Shown: piece after piece, positions 7,669 through 16,210 of the stretch
Position numbering within the stretch: the first letter of the stretch is position 1
Layout: each line of letters starts with the position of its first letter
DNA from: a virus
Virus record (IMG/VR): IMGVR_UViG_3300012984_000017
Span: 1-64,000 of that record
Direction: 5' to 3' (one strand)
DNA: 64,000 bases
Position numbers and translations under genes: made by a program
Notes under the pieces: model-generated
Seen by the model: the letters and a program-made list of their open reading frames with translations, nothing else
The model's database searches: none
Told to the model about the DNA's origin: nothing

Positions 7669-8647
7669 CCCCGCACAGGCTCGCAACAATCACGGCGAGT
7701 TCGGCACGCAAGATGTCCCGCTCAAGGGCGTGGCAGCGGCGAGCGCGGCTGTCACGCAACAGCCGATGCATCCGCCGGAACAGCGGCCCATCGGCCCGGC
7801 CGCGCACGCGGGCGCGAGCACGCCCGAGGAAGCGCAGGCGCAGGCGGAGAAAGTTGCGGCGGGAGCGAAACCACTCGTCGGCTTGCCGCAGAAGCCCATT
7901 CAACTGGGCGATCAGTGGTACGTCCCCGGTCCCATCGGTCGGCTCCGCGACGCGGCGAAGGCCTACATGGACAAGGCTGGGCTGCCGTACTCGCCGCCGA
8001 CCGAGTACGCGAAGCTCGACAAAGAACGTGCCGCGAAGATCGCCGACGAGTACGACAAGATGAAGGATGACCCGAACAATCCCGAGGTCAAGGCCAGCTA
8101 CGAGGCGATGGCGAAAGAGACACTCGCTCAGTGGGACGTGATCAAGCAGACCGGGCTCAAGGTCGAGTGGGTCAAGCCCGGGCAGAAGGACCCCTATGCG
8201 CTCTCGCCGCGTCTCGCGGCGATGGACGTGAGCGAGAACAATCATTGGTGGGGCTTCCCCACGGACCTCGGCTACGGCAACAAGACCGACAAGAGCAACG
8301 ACAAGGCCGAGACGAACCCGATGCTCCGGCCGACCGGCGAAGTGATCGACGGCAGGCACGTGGTCGTCAACGACGTTTTCCGCATCGTGCACGACATGAT
8401 GGGGCACTTGAAAGAAGGCAATGGTTTTCGCGCCGAGGGAGAAGAGAACGCTTGGCGCTCTCACGCCTCGATGTATTCAGACCTCGCGCGCAAGGCGATG
8501 ACATCGGAGACGCGCGGACAGAACTCATGGGTCAACTACGGCCCGCACGGCGCAACGAACCGCACCGCCGACGCCGAGCACACGATCTTCGCGCCGCAGA
8601 AGATCGGGCTGATGCCGGACTGGACCGAGAATGAGGGACGCAAATGA
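7658..8647 (+). CDS. Head-region protein with HDxxGH putative metal site, 329 aa
   Basis: It starts with GTG and overlaps the previous gene by 11 bases. Residues 1-70 are low complexity and Ala/Pro-rich. The conserved-looking core runs from about 195 to 300 and contains HDMMGH at 245-250, Glu residues at 260-263, and the strings ENAWRSHASMYS and ETRGQNSWVNYGPHG. I recall similar strings in other phage structural proteins. HDxxGH resembles the iron-binding spacing of aromatic amino acid hydroxylases, but the glutamate is too close, so the enzyme is unknown. It may be a virion-packaged enzyme. Confidence 0.8.
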   Translation: MTYNPAQARNNHGEFGTQDVPLKGVAAASAAVTQQPMHPPEQRPIGPAAHAGASTPEEAQAQAEKVAAGAKPLVGLPQKPIQLGDQWYVPGPIGRLRDAAKAYMDKAGLPYSPPTEYAKLDKERAAKIADEYDKMKDDPNNPEVKASYEAMAKETLAQWDVIKQTGLKVEWVKPGQKDPYALSPRLAAMDVSENNHWWGFPTDLGYGNKTDKSNDKAETNPMLRPTGEVIDGRHVVVNDVFRIVHDMMGHLKEGNGFRAEGEENAWRSHASMYSDLARKAMTSETRGQNSWVNYGPHGATNRTADAEHTIFAPQKIGLMPDWTENEGRK

Positions 8648-8985
8648 GCGACCCAGAGATCGAAGATCACGAGCACGACGGCAGCGCGTGGGACAAGCAT
8701 CGCTTCCGCACCGGCAAAAAGAAGGTGCTCAAGATACACGGGCATGAGCTTGCGCACTGGGCGCGCAACATCGCTGCTCAGGACGCCGAGCGCATCCATA
8801 CCGCAATTAGTGTTGGCCTCACCGCTGGCGAGGACAACACTGATATCGCCCATCGCGTCATCGGCTCTCGTCGCTTGAACGGAGCCAACGGCGCGACGGA
8901 GATCACCCGGCAGCATATCCTTCGCCTCGGCAAAGGATTGCTCCACAAACGCAAATCCCGGATGGCCGGGTCCTCATCGGAATGA
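8644..8985 (+). CDS. MuF-like head morphogenesis fragment, 113 aa
   Basis: The segment RIHTAISVGLTAGEDNTDIA, followed by VIGSRRLNGANGATEITRQH, matches the middle of Mu gpF/SPP1 gp7 minor head proteins in pattern: a helix, GLxxGE, and I..RQ. The usual proteins are far longer (250-400 residues), so this is either a trimmed family member or a remnant. It overlaps the preceding stop and precedes the scaffold, the normal MuF position. Confidence 0.65.
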   Translation: MSDPEIEDHEHDGSAWDKHRFRTGKKKVLKIHGHELAHWARNIAAQDAERIHTAISVGLTAGEDNTDIAHRVIGSRRLNGANGATEITRQHILRLGKGLLHKRKSRMAGSSSE

Positions 8986-9014
8986 TCCGATGTTGGCAGT
9001 AATGGAGAAATCCT

Positions 9015-9878
9015 ATGTTGAAGACAATCTATGATACCGCCGAAGACATTCCGGAGGGCTATGCGGACCTCTACACGGAACGCAACGGCAAGTGGGAGTT
9101 GACCGGCATCCAAGGCGTGAAGACGCAAGCGGATGTCGAGCGCGTGCAAGAGGCCCTCCGCAAGGAAAAGGCCGACCACAAGGCGACGAAGACTGCACTC
9201 GCTTCGTTCGATGGCGTTGACGCCGAGGCTTTCCACGCTCAGGCCAACGAGCTTGAGACTGTGAAGGCTCAACTCGAAGCCATCAACAAGGATGGTCACC
9301 TCGACCAAGAGAAGCTTGAGCCGATCATCGCGGCCCGCGTCAAGCAGGCTGTCGCTCCGCTGGAGCGCGACAAGTCCAATCTGGAGCGTCAACTCGACGC
9401 GCAGAAAAAGCTCGTCATGGAGAAGGATGGCGAAGTCACCAACCTCAAGGGCTCCATCACCATGGACAGCATCGAGCGCACTGTCCGTGATGCCGCCGTG
9501 GCCGAGAAGGTGCAAGTCACCGCCCTCGACGACGTGGTTCTGCGCGGCTCCCGCATCTTCGAGAAGACCGAGGACGGGCGCATCATCACCAAGGATGTCC
9601 CCGGCACCGTCCCGGGCCTGACCCCCAAGGAATGGCTCCGCGACATGGTCGAGAAGGCCCCGCATTGGTGGCCTGCATCGGTCGGCGGCGGCTCCGGCGG
9701 AGGTGGCGGACCCAAGGGCACTTACGGCGGGTCGAACAACCCGTGGTCGAAGGCAGGCTGGAACATGACCAAGCAGGGCGCGCTCGTGCGTCAGCTTGGC
9801 GAAGTGAAAGCTGGCGAGATCGCGGCGCAAGCCGGGTCGTTTATCGGCGCAACTAAGCCCGCCGCTGACGCGGCGTAA
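9015..9878 (+). CDS. Capsid scaffold protein
   Basis: The 287-residue product is acidic and strongly coiled-coil between about residues 40 and 150 (for example EALRKEKADHKATKTALASF). A glycine-rich linker near 229-242 leads to a C-terminal block beginning NPWSKAGWNMTKQG. Scaffolds typically have this design: a helical rod with a C-terminal coat-binding part. It lies upstream of the major capsid gene. GGAGA precedes the ATG. The C-terminal block reappears as the core of the next gene. Confidence 0.8.
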   Translation: MLKTIYDTAEDIPEGYADLYTERNGKWELTGIQGVKTQADVERVQEALRKEKADHKATKTALASFDGVDAEAFHAQANELETVKAQLEAINKDGHLDQEKLEPIIAARVKQAVAPLERDKSNLERQLDAQKKLVMEKDGEVTNLKGSITMDSIERTVRDAAVAEKVQVTALDDVVLRGSRIFEKTEDGRIITKDVPGTVPGLTPKEWLRDMVEKAPHWWPASVGGGSGGGGGPKGTYGGSNNPWSKAGWNMTKQGALVRQLGEVKAGEIAAQAGSFIGATKPAADAA

Positions 9879-9902
9879 GCGAAGTTGCTAGTATCAATCC
9901 CA

Positions 9903-9939
9903 GCGTGTCGCGAGTAATATCGCGGCACGCTTTTTCTTT
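9903..9939 (+). terminator. Intrinsic terminator after the scaffold gene
   Basis: An 11-bp stem (GCGTGTCGCGA / TCGCGGCACGC, one G-U pair) with a short loop is followed directly by TTTTTCTTT. It separates scaffold from the small gene at 9955 and could lower downstream transcription. Confidence 0.85.
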
Positions 9940-9954
9940 GCGAGGTAGTCACCG

Positions 9955-10200
9955 ATGACGGACGTTCCCAATCCTTGGTCTCCAGATAATTGGAACCTCA
10001 CCGCGCAAGGCGAATACGTCAAGAAGTACGGCGTCTCCGTCGCTGCGCGCAAGGCGCGACAGGCGGGCGCTACGCTCGGCGCGCTCAAACCTCGTCCCGT
10101 CTCGACCGTCCTTGAACGTCACTGGATCATCCAAAAGGGCGGAGGCGGCGGCGGGAGTATTATCGGAGCGGGCTCAAGCGGAGACGGACCCCCAGAATGA
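9955..10200 (+). CDS. Stand-alone copy of the scaffold C-terminal motif, 81 aa
   Basis: Residues 6-48 align with the last 45 residues of the scaffold: NPWSPDNWNLTAQGEYVKKY against NPWSKAGWNMTKQGALVRQL, then a shared AG-GALKP/AG-GATKP ending. The rest is a short tail with a G6 run. A binding site is present. It may compete with or modulate the scaffold for the coat protein, or serve as a small head protein using the same docking site. Its stop overlaps the next ATG. Confidence 0.8.
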   Translation: MTDVPNPWSPDNWNLTAQGEYVKKYGVSVAARKARQAGATLGALKPRPVSTVLERHWIIQKGGGGGGSIIGAGSSGDGPPE

Positions 10201-10661
10201 CAGTCAATGGCGAGTTCTACATCAACGACTTGAACGACGATTTCTATTTGCGCCAGAGCGATATCTGGAACAAGAAGGGGAAGCTCGTTCGATATCATGT
10301 GCTCGGGCTCAACAGTGAGGCGCTGTTCCCGTTCACGTCGTTTCAGTCTTTCGAGTTGGCGCTCAACGAAACCGGAGAGCACTACTTCAACGGCCTGAGC
10401 GATCTCTTGAGTTCGGTCTCGTGCACGTTTCCAACGGCCGGGTCATGCGACATCGTCCTCACGGACAATCTCGCGGGCTTTCTCGGCACCGGAGCCAACG
10501 TGATCGGCACCGCGCACTTCGAAGGCGTCACTCAACATGCGACGCTGGACTTTGCCGACCGAACCATCCCTGCTCACACGCCCCTATGGCTTGTGATGCC
10601 CGAAGTGCCAGACGCGGCTATGGCCGGTCTTCGATGTCTCTTTGTCAGTGAGCCCGTGTAA
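10197..10661 (+). CDS. Hypothetical capsid-region protein, 154 aa
   Basis: It starts within the preceding stop (ATGA) and ends in TAATG with the next gene. The sequence is beta-rich by appearance (YINDLNDDFYLRQSDIWN, then DIVLTDNLAGFLGTGANVIG). It has no signal or membrane segment. Given its place between scaffold and coat genes it may decorate the capsid or anchor the large protein that follows. No family is recognised. Confidence 0.75.
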   Translation: MTVNGEFYINDLNDDFYLRQSDIWNKKGKLVRYHVLGLNSEALFPFTSFQSFELALNETGEHYFNGLSDLLSSVSCTFPTAGSCDIVLTDNLAGFLGTGANVIGTAHFEGVTQHATLDFADRTIPAHTPLWLVMPEVPDAAMAGLRCLFVSEPV

Positions 10662-12763
10662 TGGCACTCGCGTATGCAAATAGTTCGAACGGCTCCGGCG
10701 CAACTCCGGGCTCAACGATCACCGCAGGCATTGTCAACAATGCCAACGGCGTGTCGATCATGTTCATCTCGTACTATTCGAACGGCTCGTTCACGTCTAC
10801 GTCCAGCATCACGGATGCGTCGGGCGGCACGTGGAACCTCCGCAAGCGCGTGCGCTTCCAATCGGCATGGCTGGGCGCTGGCAGCACGGCGAACGCGAAC
10901 TACATCGTGCAGGAAATTTGGTGGAAGAACGATGTGTCTTCGACCAACCGCAATCTCACGTTCAATCTCACGAACAATGGCGCTTGCGTCGAGTATCAGT
11001 TCCTCTATCAGTGCATCACGGGCAGCACGACGCCCTCCGCGCCATGGGATACGAACTCCGGCCTGCTCACTTCGGCTCAGACTTATGGCGACCCAGTGTC
11101 TACACTGGCGGCGATCACGCTGAGCGCGACTACGTCTCAGAACAACTCCGAGTTCATTGCGCTACTCTCGGAAGTGACTTCGACGAACAACTCGACCTTA
11201 TCCGCCGCTGGCGCGGGTATGACAGCGCAAAACAACCAAACAAACGGCACGTCGCCGAACCAATTCCATATGTTTTTCGAAAGCAAAACGCAGGCCACGG
11301 CGGGCACTGCGACGCTGGCGGCTACTCAGACGAAGCAATCGTTCATCTTCACGGGCGATGCGCTTTCCGGCACTTCGACCGGCTCGTCGGCCAGCGCAGG
11401 GACAATTGATCTCGCGAACCTTCGCAACCTGTCGTCAGGCAACAATAACTCGGGCACCGGCTCGCCCGCCACGTTCACGTTCACGAATACGGCCCCGTGC
11501 ATCATCGTCGCTAATATCCTGACGCAAGGCGGCGTGGGCCTCGGCTACGTTCCGATCACGGGCGTCACAGATAGCGCGGGCCATACGTGGCACAGGCGCA
11601 GCGCACTCCAATTTGATGCCACGCCATTCCAAGGTTTGAGCAACGGGGTCGAGTTCGTCACGCAAGAAGTTTGGTGGGCCAACGTAACTGCCGCGCACGG
11701 CTCCAACGTGACGGTCAGCATCGCGCTGTCCAACACCGCGAACCAAGCCTCCGGAACGCTTACTACATGGGCCACGTTCATCGGGTCGATGACCCCGACT
11801 GCACCATGGGACGTGAACACGGCGCTCGGGCTCTATTCGACCTACGACAACTCATTCACTCCGACGCTCCCGAGCAAGACATGGGCGCTCTCGTCGGCAA
11901 GCGATATTGTGCTTGGCCTTCTCTGTCAATACGGGGCCACGGGCAACACGAACGTCAGTAGTGCACCGGCCGGATACACGTTCGGCAGCGCTCATATCAC
12001 CACCGGAAACAGCACTACCGGACCATGCCAAAACGCTTTGGCGTGGACAACTTCGCCGCAATCGGGCTCGGGCACGCAAACGTGGGCCACGAACAGCACG
12101 CTCGAATGGACGTTGTCCACGGACGCGCTGTCGGGCGACACCAATGGCACGGCCAACTTCTCGCAGAACTCGTCGGGCACAATCACGACGACACTGACAG
12201 GCGCAAGTCAATCGCTGTCCGGGACGCAAACGGCTGGCGCGAGCGGCACCATCGCGACGAACTTGACCAAGATCAGTCAAAGCCTTTCGGGCTCATCGAC
12301 AAGTCTGAGTTTCACCGGCACGATCAACACTACGTTGTCGGGTATCGGTCAAACGCTTAGCGGCTCGTCAATCTATTCGATCTCGGGCAACATGACGACA
12401 GCGCTGTCGGGCATCAGCCAGTTGGCCATCGAAGCGGAGATCATTGTCGGCTCGGTCAACACCGTGCTCAGCGGCATCTCGCAACGCGTGGACGCGTTTG
12501 AGGCCGCTGTCTCCGGACCGATTGTCACAAACCTGTCGCCCGCCAATTTCGCGGCGGTCGGCGAAGAGATTTTCTCCGGCACCGTTGTCACGAACCTCGG
12601 CCAAACCGAGCAGGGCGGTTTCGGTACTATCGTGGATGCCGAGCTTATCATCGAAGGGCCAATCGTGATGAACCTTCAAGGCTTCGGTCAATCAATTCTC
12701 GGCGGCTTACTGGGCACGCCGGGTAGCGGTAAGTGGTACTCGTACCGCTACCTCGACAGTTAA
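10661..12763 (+). CDS. Large Ser/Thr-rich fibre-like protein, 700 aa
   Basis: Two similar domains lie in tandem, about residues 1-235 and 245-495. Each has the pattern SITD-SGGTWN..R near its middle, then (Q)E(I/V)WW, then a TPxAPWD string. The last 200 residues are repeats of the type GTI-T-L--I-Q-LSG, with seven or more units, typical of elongated beta fibres. It lies between scaffold and coat genes, so a head fibre is possible. The same domain occurs in the tail-region protein at 28260. Confidence 0.8.
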   Translation: MALAYANSSNGSGATPGSTITAGIVNNANGVSIMFISYYSNGSFTSTSSITDASGGTWNLRKRVRFQSAWLGAGSTANANYIVQEIWWKNDVSSTNRNLTFNLTNNGACVEYQFLYQCITGSTTPSAPWDTNSGLLTSAQTYGDPVSTLAAITLSATTSQNNSEFIALLSEVTSTNNSTLSAAGAGMTAQNNQTNGTSPNQFHMFFESKTQATAGTATLAATQTKQSFIFTGDALSGTSTGSSASAGTIDLANLRNLSSGNNNSGTGSPATFTFTNTAPCIIVANILTQGGVGLGYVPITGVTDSAGHTWHRRSALQFDATPFQGLSNGVEFVTQEVWWANVTAAHGSNVTVSIALSNTANQASGTLTTWATFIGSMTPTAPWDVNTALGLYSTYDNSFTPTLPSKTWALSSASDIVLGLLCQYGATGNTNVSSAPAGYTFGSAHITTGNSTTGPCQNALAWTTSPQSGSGTQTWATNSTLEWTLSTDALSGDTNGTANFSQNSSGTITTTLTGASQSLSGTQTAGASGTIATNLTKISQSLSGSSTSLSFTGTINTTLSGIGQTLSGSSIYSISGNMTTALSGISQLAIEAEIIVGSVNTVLSGISQRVDAFEAAVSGPIVTNLSPANFAAVGEEIFSGTVVTNLGQTEQGGFGTIVDAELIIEGPIVMNLQGFGQSILGGLLGTPGSGKWYSYRYLDS

Positions 12764-12792
12764 ACGCCCAGCTACTAGGAGGGAGAAAAACT

Positions 12793-13236
12793 ATGGCTGC
12801 TAATCCTATGGTCTCTATGCTTTCGGCTCGCGCCGCGCTGGACGCGTTGCTGGCGAAGTTGAATGTGGGCGGCACCGCCGGTCACATCAAAATCTTCACC
12901 GGCTCCATGCCTGCCACGTGCGAGACCGCCGATAGCGGCACGTTGCTTTCGACGCTGACGCTCAGCACGACTGCCTTTCCGGCATCGACTGACCCGGGCT
13001 CGAATGGCCTCGCGACCGCCACGGCGAACGCCATCACGTCGGACACCGACGCGGCGGCGACCGGCACCGCAGGGTACTTCCGCGCTTACGACAGTGCGGG
13101 CGTCTGCATCGTGCAGGGTACGGTCGGCACCTCTGCCGCCGACATGATCCTCAACACGACTTCCATCGTGCAGCACGCTACTGTTGCGATCACAAGCTGG
13201 GTTGTGACGCTGCCTGACGGCTCCGGCGCGGACTAA
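12793..13236 (+). CDS. Small beta-rich structural protein, 147 aa
   Basis: The start is fixed by AGGAGGG ten bases upstream; an upstream in-frame start at 12733 would lie inside the preceding gene. The product is Ala/Thr/Ser-rich, with a likely beta fold (GHIKIFTG, GTAGYFRAYDSAG, CIVQGTVGT). It appears paralogous to the 122-residue protein at 29458, and both follow a fibre-like gene of the same family. A capsid decoration or fibre-cap role is plausible. Confidence 0.8.
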   Translation: MAANPMVSMLSARAALDALLAKLNVGGTAGHIKIFTGSMPATCETADSGTLLSTLTLSTTAFPASTDPGSNGLATATANAITSDTDAAATGTAGYFRAYDSAGVCIVQGTVGTSAADMILNTTSIVQHATVAITSWVVTLPDGSGAD

Positions 13237-13256
13237 AATCTGCCTCACGGATGAAA

Positions 13257-13287
13257 GCGCGCCCTGTCAAAAACGGGGCGCGTTTTT
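13257..13287 (+). terminator. Intrinsic terminator before the coat gene
   Basis: The arms CGCGCCC and GGGCGCG enclose an 11-base A-rich loop and are followed by five Ts. It separates the 12793 gene from the major capsid transcript, so the coat gene probably has its own promoter in 13288-13461. No convincing -35/-10 pair was found there (TTGTTT and GATAAT are present with only 15 bases between). Confidence 0.8.
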
Positions 13288-13461
13288 GCGCGTGAACTTA
13301 CTAGTTGTTTTCCGGAATTTAGTGCGATAATCTCACGCCAGAATTTGCAATGGCTTCGCGCCCCTATGCAGGGCAGACGCGGCACCATCAGCATCAGCCA
13401 AGATACCTCCATGGGGAGGTGCTTGAAAAAGCTTCCACCCCACAAGCCATCGGAGATTATC

Positions 13462-14559
13462 ATGGTCAACGTGTCCACCCAGATCAGCGACGTTATCGTC
13501 CCCGCCATCTTCACGCCGTACACCCAACAGTTGACGATGGAGAAGACCGCGATCATCCAGAGCGGCGTCGCCGCGCGTGATGACTTCCTCGACAACTTGC
13601 TCGCTGGTGGCGGCCTGACCTTCACGGTCCCGTCTTGGCAGGACATCGGCGACCCCGCCGAGAACGTGTCGAGCGATGACCCGAATACGTCCTCGACCCC
13701 GAACATCACCCAGACCTCGGCCGAAGTCGCCGTGCGTCTGAGCCGTAACGCCTCGTGGAGCACGATGCGTCTGGCGACCGCTCTGGCCGGGTCCGACCCG
13801 ATGCAGAGCATCGCGAGCCGCGTGTCCGACTACTGGGTCCGCCGGTTGCAGCGTGCGTTCGTTGCGGTCGCCAACGGCATCTTCGCGAACAACGCCCTCG
13901 CCGACCCGACCCTCGGTCGCTCCGGCCAGCTTGGCATCAACGCGGCCTACGGTCATCAGAACGACCTGACCCACGACATCAAGGGCTCCAGCTTCACCGC
14001 TGGCGTGACCAACTTCTCGGCGTCGGCGTTCATCGACACCGCGACACTGCTCGGCGACGCCGCCGAGGACGTGACCGCAGTGTTCATGCACTCCATCGTG
14101 TACTCCACGGCCCAGAAGAACAACCTGATCGACTTCATCCCGGATAGCGAAGGCAAGGTCAACATTCCGACCTTCCTTGGCCGCCGCGTGATCGTGGACG
14201 ATGGTATGCCCAACCCGGCGGGCGATGCTTCCAACGGCGCGCAGACCGCCGCAGGCATCTACCACACGTGGCTGGTCGGCCCTGCCTCGTTCCGTCTCGG
14301 CGTGGGTACGCCCATCGTCCCGACCGAAGTCTTCCGCAACCCGGACCGTGGTAACGGCGCGGGCAGCGACACGCTCTACAACCGCGTCGAGTGGTGTATC
14401 CATCCGGTCGGCCATGCCTACGTCGGCAGCCCGGCGACCGAAGGTGGCCCGACCAACGCCGCGACCACGAACAACCTCGCCCACTCCAACTCGTGGGTCC
14501 GAGTGTTCCCGGAGCGCAAGCAGATCAAGCTGGCTCGCCTGATCACCCGCGAGAGCTAA
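13462..14559 (+). CDS. Major capsid protein
   Basis: ATG 13462 is preceded by CGGAGA, and the mature-looking start is MVNVSTQISD; an in-frame upstream start at 13345 would add an odd basic leader and was rejected. The 365-residue product has the coat-protein pattern VIVPAIFTPYTQQLTMEKTA, then LLAGGGLTFTVPSWQDIGD, then VFMHSIVYSTAQKNNLIDF and GRRVIVDDGMP, typical of HK97-fold phage coats. Strong codon bias and flanking terminators suggest high expression. There is no prohead protease or cleaved delta domain in view. Confidence 0.92.
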   Translation: MVNVSTQISDVIVPAIFTPYTQQLTMEKTAIIQSGVAARDDFLDNLLAGGGLTFTVPSWQDIGDPAENVSSDDPNTSSTPNITQTSAEVAVRLSRNASWSTMRLATALAGSDPMQSIASRVSDYWVRRLQRAFVAVANGIFANNALADPTLGRSGQLGINAAYGHQNDLTHDIKGSSFTAGVTNFSASAFIDTATLLGDAAEDVTAVFMHSIVYSTAQKNNLIDFIPDSEGKVNIPTFLGRRVIVDDGMPNPAGDASNGAQTAAGIYHTWLVGPASFRLGVGTPIVPTEVFRNPDRGNGAGSDTLYNRVEWCIHPVGHAYVGSPATEGGPTNAATTNNLAHSNSWVRVFPERKQIKLARLITRES

Positions 14560-14583
14560 GGCTCCCGCGATTAGCGTGAACCA

Positions 14584-14619
14584 AGAGGCGGCGGACAAAC
14601 CGCCGCCTCTTTTCTTTTT
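14584..14619 (+). terminator. Strong intrinsic terminator after the coat gene
   Basis: A perfect 11-bp stem (AGAGGCGGCGG / CCGCCGCCTCT) with loop ACAAA is followed by TTTCTTTTT. It is the strongest terminator in the window, consistent with an isolated, abundant coat transcript. Confidence 0.92.
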
Positions 14620-14634
14620 GAGGCGTCGAATGTC

Positions 14635-15315
14635 GTGTCGGAGAGAGCCGACATCGCGCGGCTCAGGGGCTCGGTCGGCATCTGGGGACCGCTCAAGGTC
14701 ACCGAGACGCGAGATCAGGCCGCGCTTCGCGGATACGACGGCGCGCAAGGAAGTGTCGGCCCAGTCGAGCGGGCAGACATTGCGAGGCTCAAAGGCTCGG
14801 CAGGGATTTGGGGACCACTCAAGGTCACTGAGTTGCGCGACGCCGCAGCGGCTCAAGGATCAGTCGGCACCTCGGGCCAGTTCGCTTCGACGGAGAAGGC
14901 GGATAGGGCCAAAGGAAAAGGATACAGCGGTTCGTGGGGACCGCTCCGGGTAACCGGGACACGAGACCAAATGGTTGCGAGGGCCGTGCGCGGTCTTTGG
15001 GGTCAGTGGGTTTCGGTCGAAGTCGAAGACAGAGCGAATTTCAAGACCGGCGGGAGGTTCTCGCCGCAGCAAAGTAGGGAGACTGTTCCAATGCCAAGCA
15101 ACGTATCCGGTCAGACGGGCGCATCGCCTCGCGAGTACAATCTCCATCAGCGCTATTCGTCTTTCGCAAAGCGGCGCTACGACAACCAACTCGCGGCTTA
15201 TCTGGCCGCGCAGGCCACGCGCTTGTCGAGTACCTCCGCAGTCATCTTCGCCAAGGTCACCAAGTATGGCGCGCAGACTGTCTCTGCCGCCGCCAGTCTC
15301 GCTGCCATTCCGTGA
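14635..15315 (+). CDS. Tandem-repeat structural protein, 226 aa
   Basis: The likely GTG start is at 14635. Residues 3-128 are three 42-residue repeats, each made of two 21-residue half-units of the form E-x-x-D-x-A-x-x-x-G-x5-G-x4-T (for example ERADIARLKGSAGIWGPLKV). The last 74 residues form a different helical part starting MPSNVSGQTG, with its own good binding site at 15072-15080, so a second product from ATG 15091 is possible. The repeat resembles that of the 28260 protein. Role unknown; its position suggests a capsid or neck component. Confidence 0.65.
   Translation: MSERADIARLRGSVGIWGPLKVTETRDQAALRGYDGAQGSVGPVERADIARLKGSAGIWGPLKVTELRDAAAAQGSVGTSGQFASTEKADRAKGKGYSGSWGPLRVTGTRDQMVARAVRGLWGQWVSVEVEDRANFKTGGRFSPQQSRETVPMPSNVSGQTGASPREYNLHQRYSSFAKRRYDNQLAAYLAAQATRLSSTSAVIFAKVTKYGAQTVSAAASLAAIP
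14641..15018 (+). repeat. Three tandem 126-bp coding repeats
   Basis: Units at 14641-14766, 14767-14892 and 14893-15018 encode the 42-residue repeats. Conservation is clearest in the GIWGPLKVT core; the third unit is the most diverged (GSWGPLRVT). Length is exactly kept, as expected for a solenoid or beta-helix fold. Confidence 0.8.
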
Positions 15316-15379
15316 AACGGGATGGCGACGGCAGCGAGCTAAGAGGGGGACACTTTCGGCTCGCGCTGTCGCTTCCCGG

Positions 15380-15401
15380 CCCGGGGCTTTCGAGCCCCGG
15401 G
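15380..15401 (+). terminator. Hairpin with TTCG loop, possible weak terminator
   Basis: A 9-bp stem (CCCGGGGCT / AGCCCCGGG) closes a TTCG tetraloop, a very stable RNA hairpin. Only CATCGATTTG follows, so termination would be weak; mRNA stabilisation between the two flanking genes is equally possible. Confidence 0.5.
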
Positions 15402-15435
15402 CATCGATTTGTCCCCCGCACCATGAGGTGAAACT

Positions 15436-16155
15436 ATGACGACCCCCAAAGCAGCTATCGCAGAGGCCCTGCAATCCTTCGACCACAAGAACGACAAGCT
15501 CTGGACTGATGACGGCGCTCCGCTCGTTTCCGAAGTCCAACGTCTCTGCAACGATCCGAAGATCACCCGAGCCGAGATCAACGACGCCCTCCCGGGCTTC
15601 GCGCGCAAGACCTCGGACAGTGTCGCCGAGGACGAACAGCCCGGCGATGAAACCGGCGGGCTCGATGCCATCAATGCCGAGGCTGCGGCCAACGGCGTGT
15701 CTCCGGCGGCAGTCGTGGCCGCGAAGATCATGGGACCTCCGGACCCGGATGAAGACCGCGATGACCCGCTCGACGCAAAGGACGAATACGAGCGGCTCCG
15801 ACTGATCGCCAAGGGCCGTGTCGATGACGCCGAGGCTGGCGTCACCGATGCGAAGAACAAGATCGCGGACGCGCAGCGTTTGCTCGTCGCGGCCGAGGCT
15901 CGGTTGAACCGGGCGCTCACGCTCTACGCTTCGAAGTATCCGGCGATCTCGGTCGCCGCCAACATCAAGCAGCATCTTGAGCGTCAGCAAGAGGTTCTGC
16001 GCGAGCGGATCACCGGCAGCCGCTTTGAGCCGAACATGGCTCAGAACCCGGTCGATGCGACGCTGATGGACCGCAAGCGGGACAACGGTCGAAACGGCCG
16101 GGGCCACACTCCGGCTCCCGCGTTCCTCCCCCGCAAAGCAGCGGTCAACTACTGA
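15436..16155 (+). CDS. Phage structural protein with coiled coil, 239 aa
   Basis: The N-terminal part has LWTDDGAPLVSEVQRLCNDP followed by KITRAEINDALPGF, a pattern I associate with small phage head-region proteins. Residues 115-190 form an alpha-helical coiled coil (VDDAEAGVTDAKNKIADAQR). A basic tail follows. It lies between the capsid and connector genes. No enzymatic motif is seen; structural role inferred. Confidence 0.75.
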   Translation: MTTPKAAIAEALQSFDHKNDKLWTDDGAPLVSEVQRLCNDPKITRAEINDALPGFARKTSDSVAEDEQPGDETGGLDAINAEAAANGVSPAAVVAAKIMGPPDPDEDRDDPLDAKDEYERLRLIAKGRVDDAEAGVTDAKNKIADAQRLLVAAEARLNRALTLYASKYPAISVAANIKQHLERQQEVLRERITGSRFEPNMAQNPVDATLMDRKRDNGRNGRGHTPAPAFLPRKAAVNY

Positions 16156-16161
16156 TCACAG

Positions 16162-16194
16162 AGCGCCGCCCGCATAGTGCAGGCGGCGCTTTAA
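16162..16194 (+). terminator. Probable intrinsic terminator
   Basis: Arms AGCGCCGCC and GGCGGCGCT flank an 11-base loop and are followed by only TTAAC. The stem is strong but the T-run short, so termination may be partial, allowing read-through into the connector genes. Confidence 0.55.
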
Positions 16195-16210
16195 CGCTGG
16201 GGAATATTCA

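Noticed and set aside
7658-8647. Aromatic amino acid hydroxylase assignment for the HDxxGH protein
   Set aside because: The two histidines have the right spacing, but the glutamate lies about 12 residues on rather than about 40, and no pterin-binding text is seen.
13305-13331. TTGTTT and GATAAT as the coat gene promoter
   Set aside because: The spacer is only 15 bases and the strings are in a T-rich tract after a terminator; not strong enough to list.
13345-13461. Upstream extension of the capsid gene
   Set aside because: The extra 39 residues are basic and unlike coat proteins, and a binding site fits ATG 13462.
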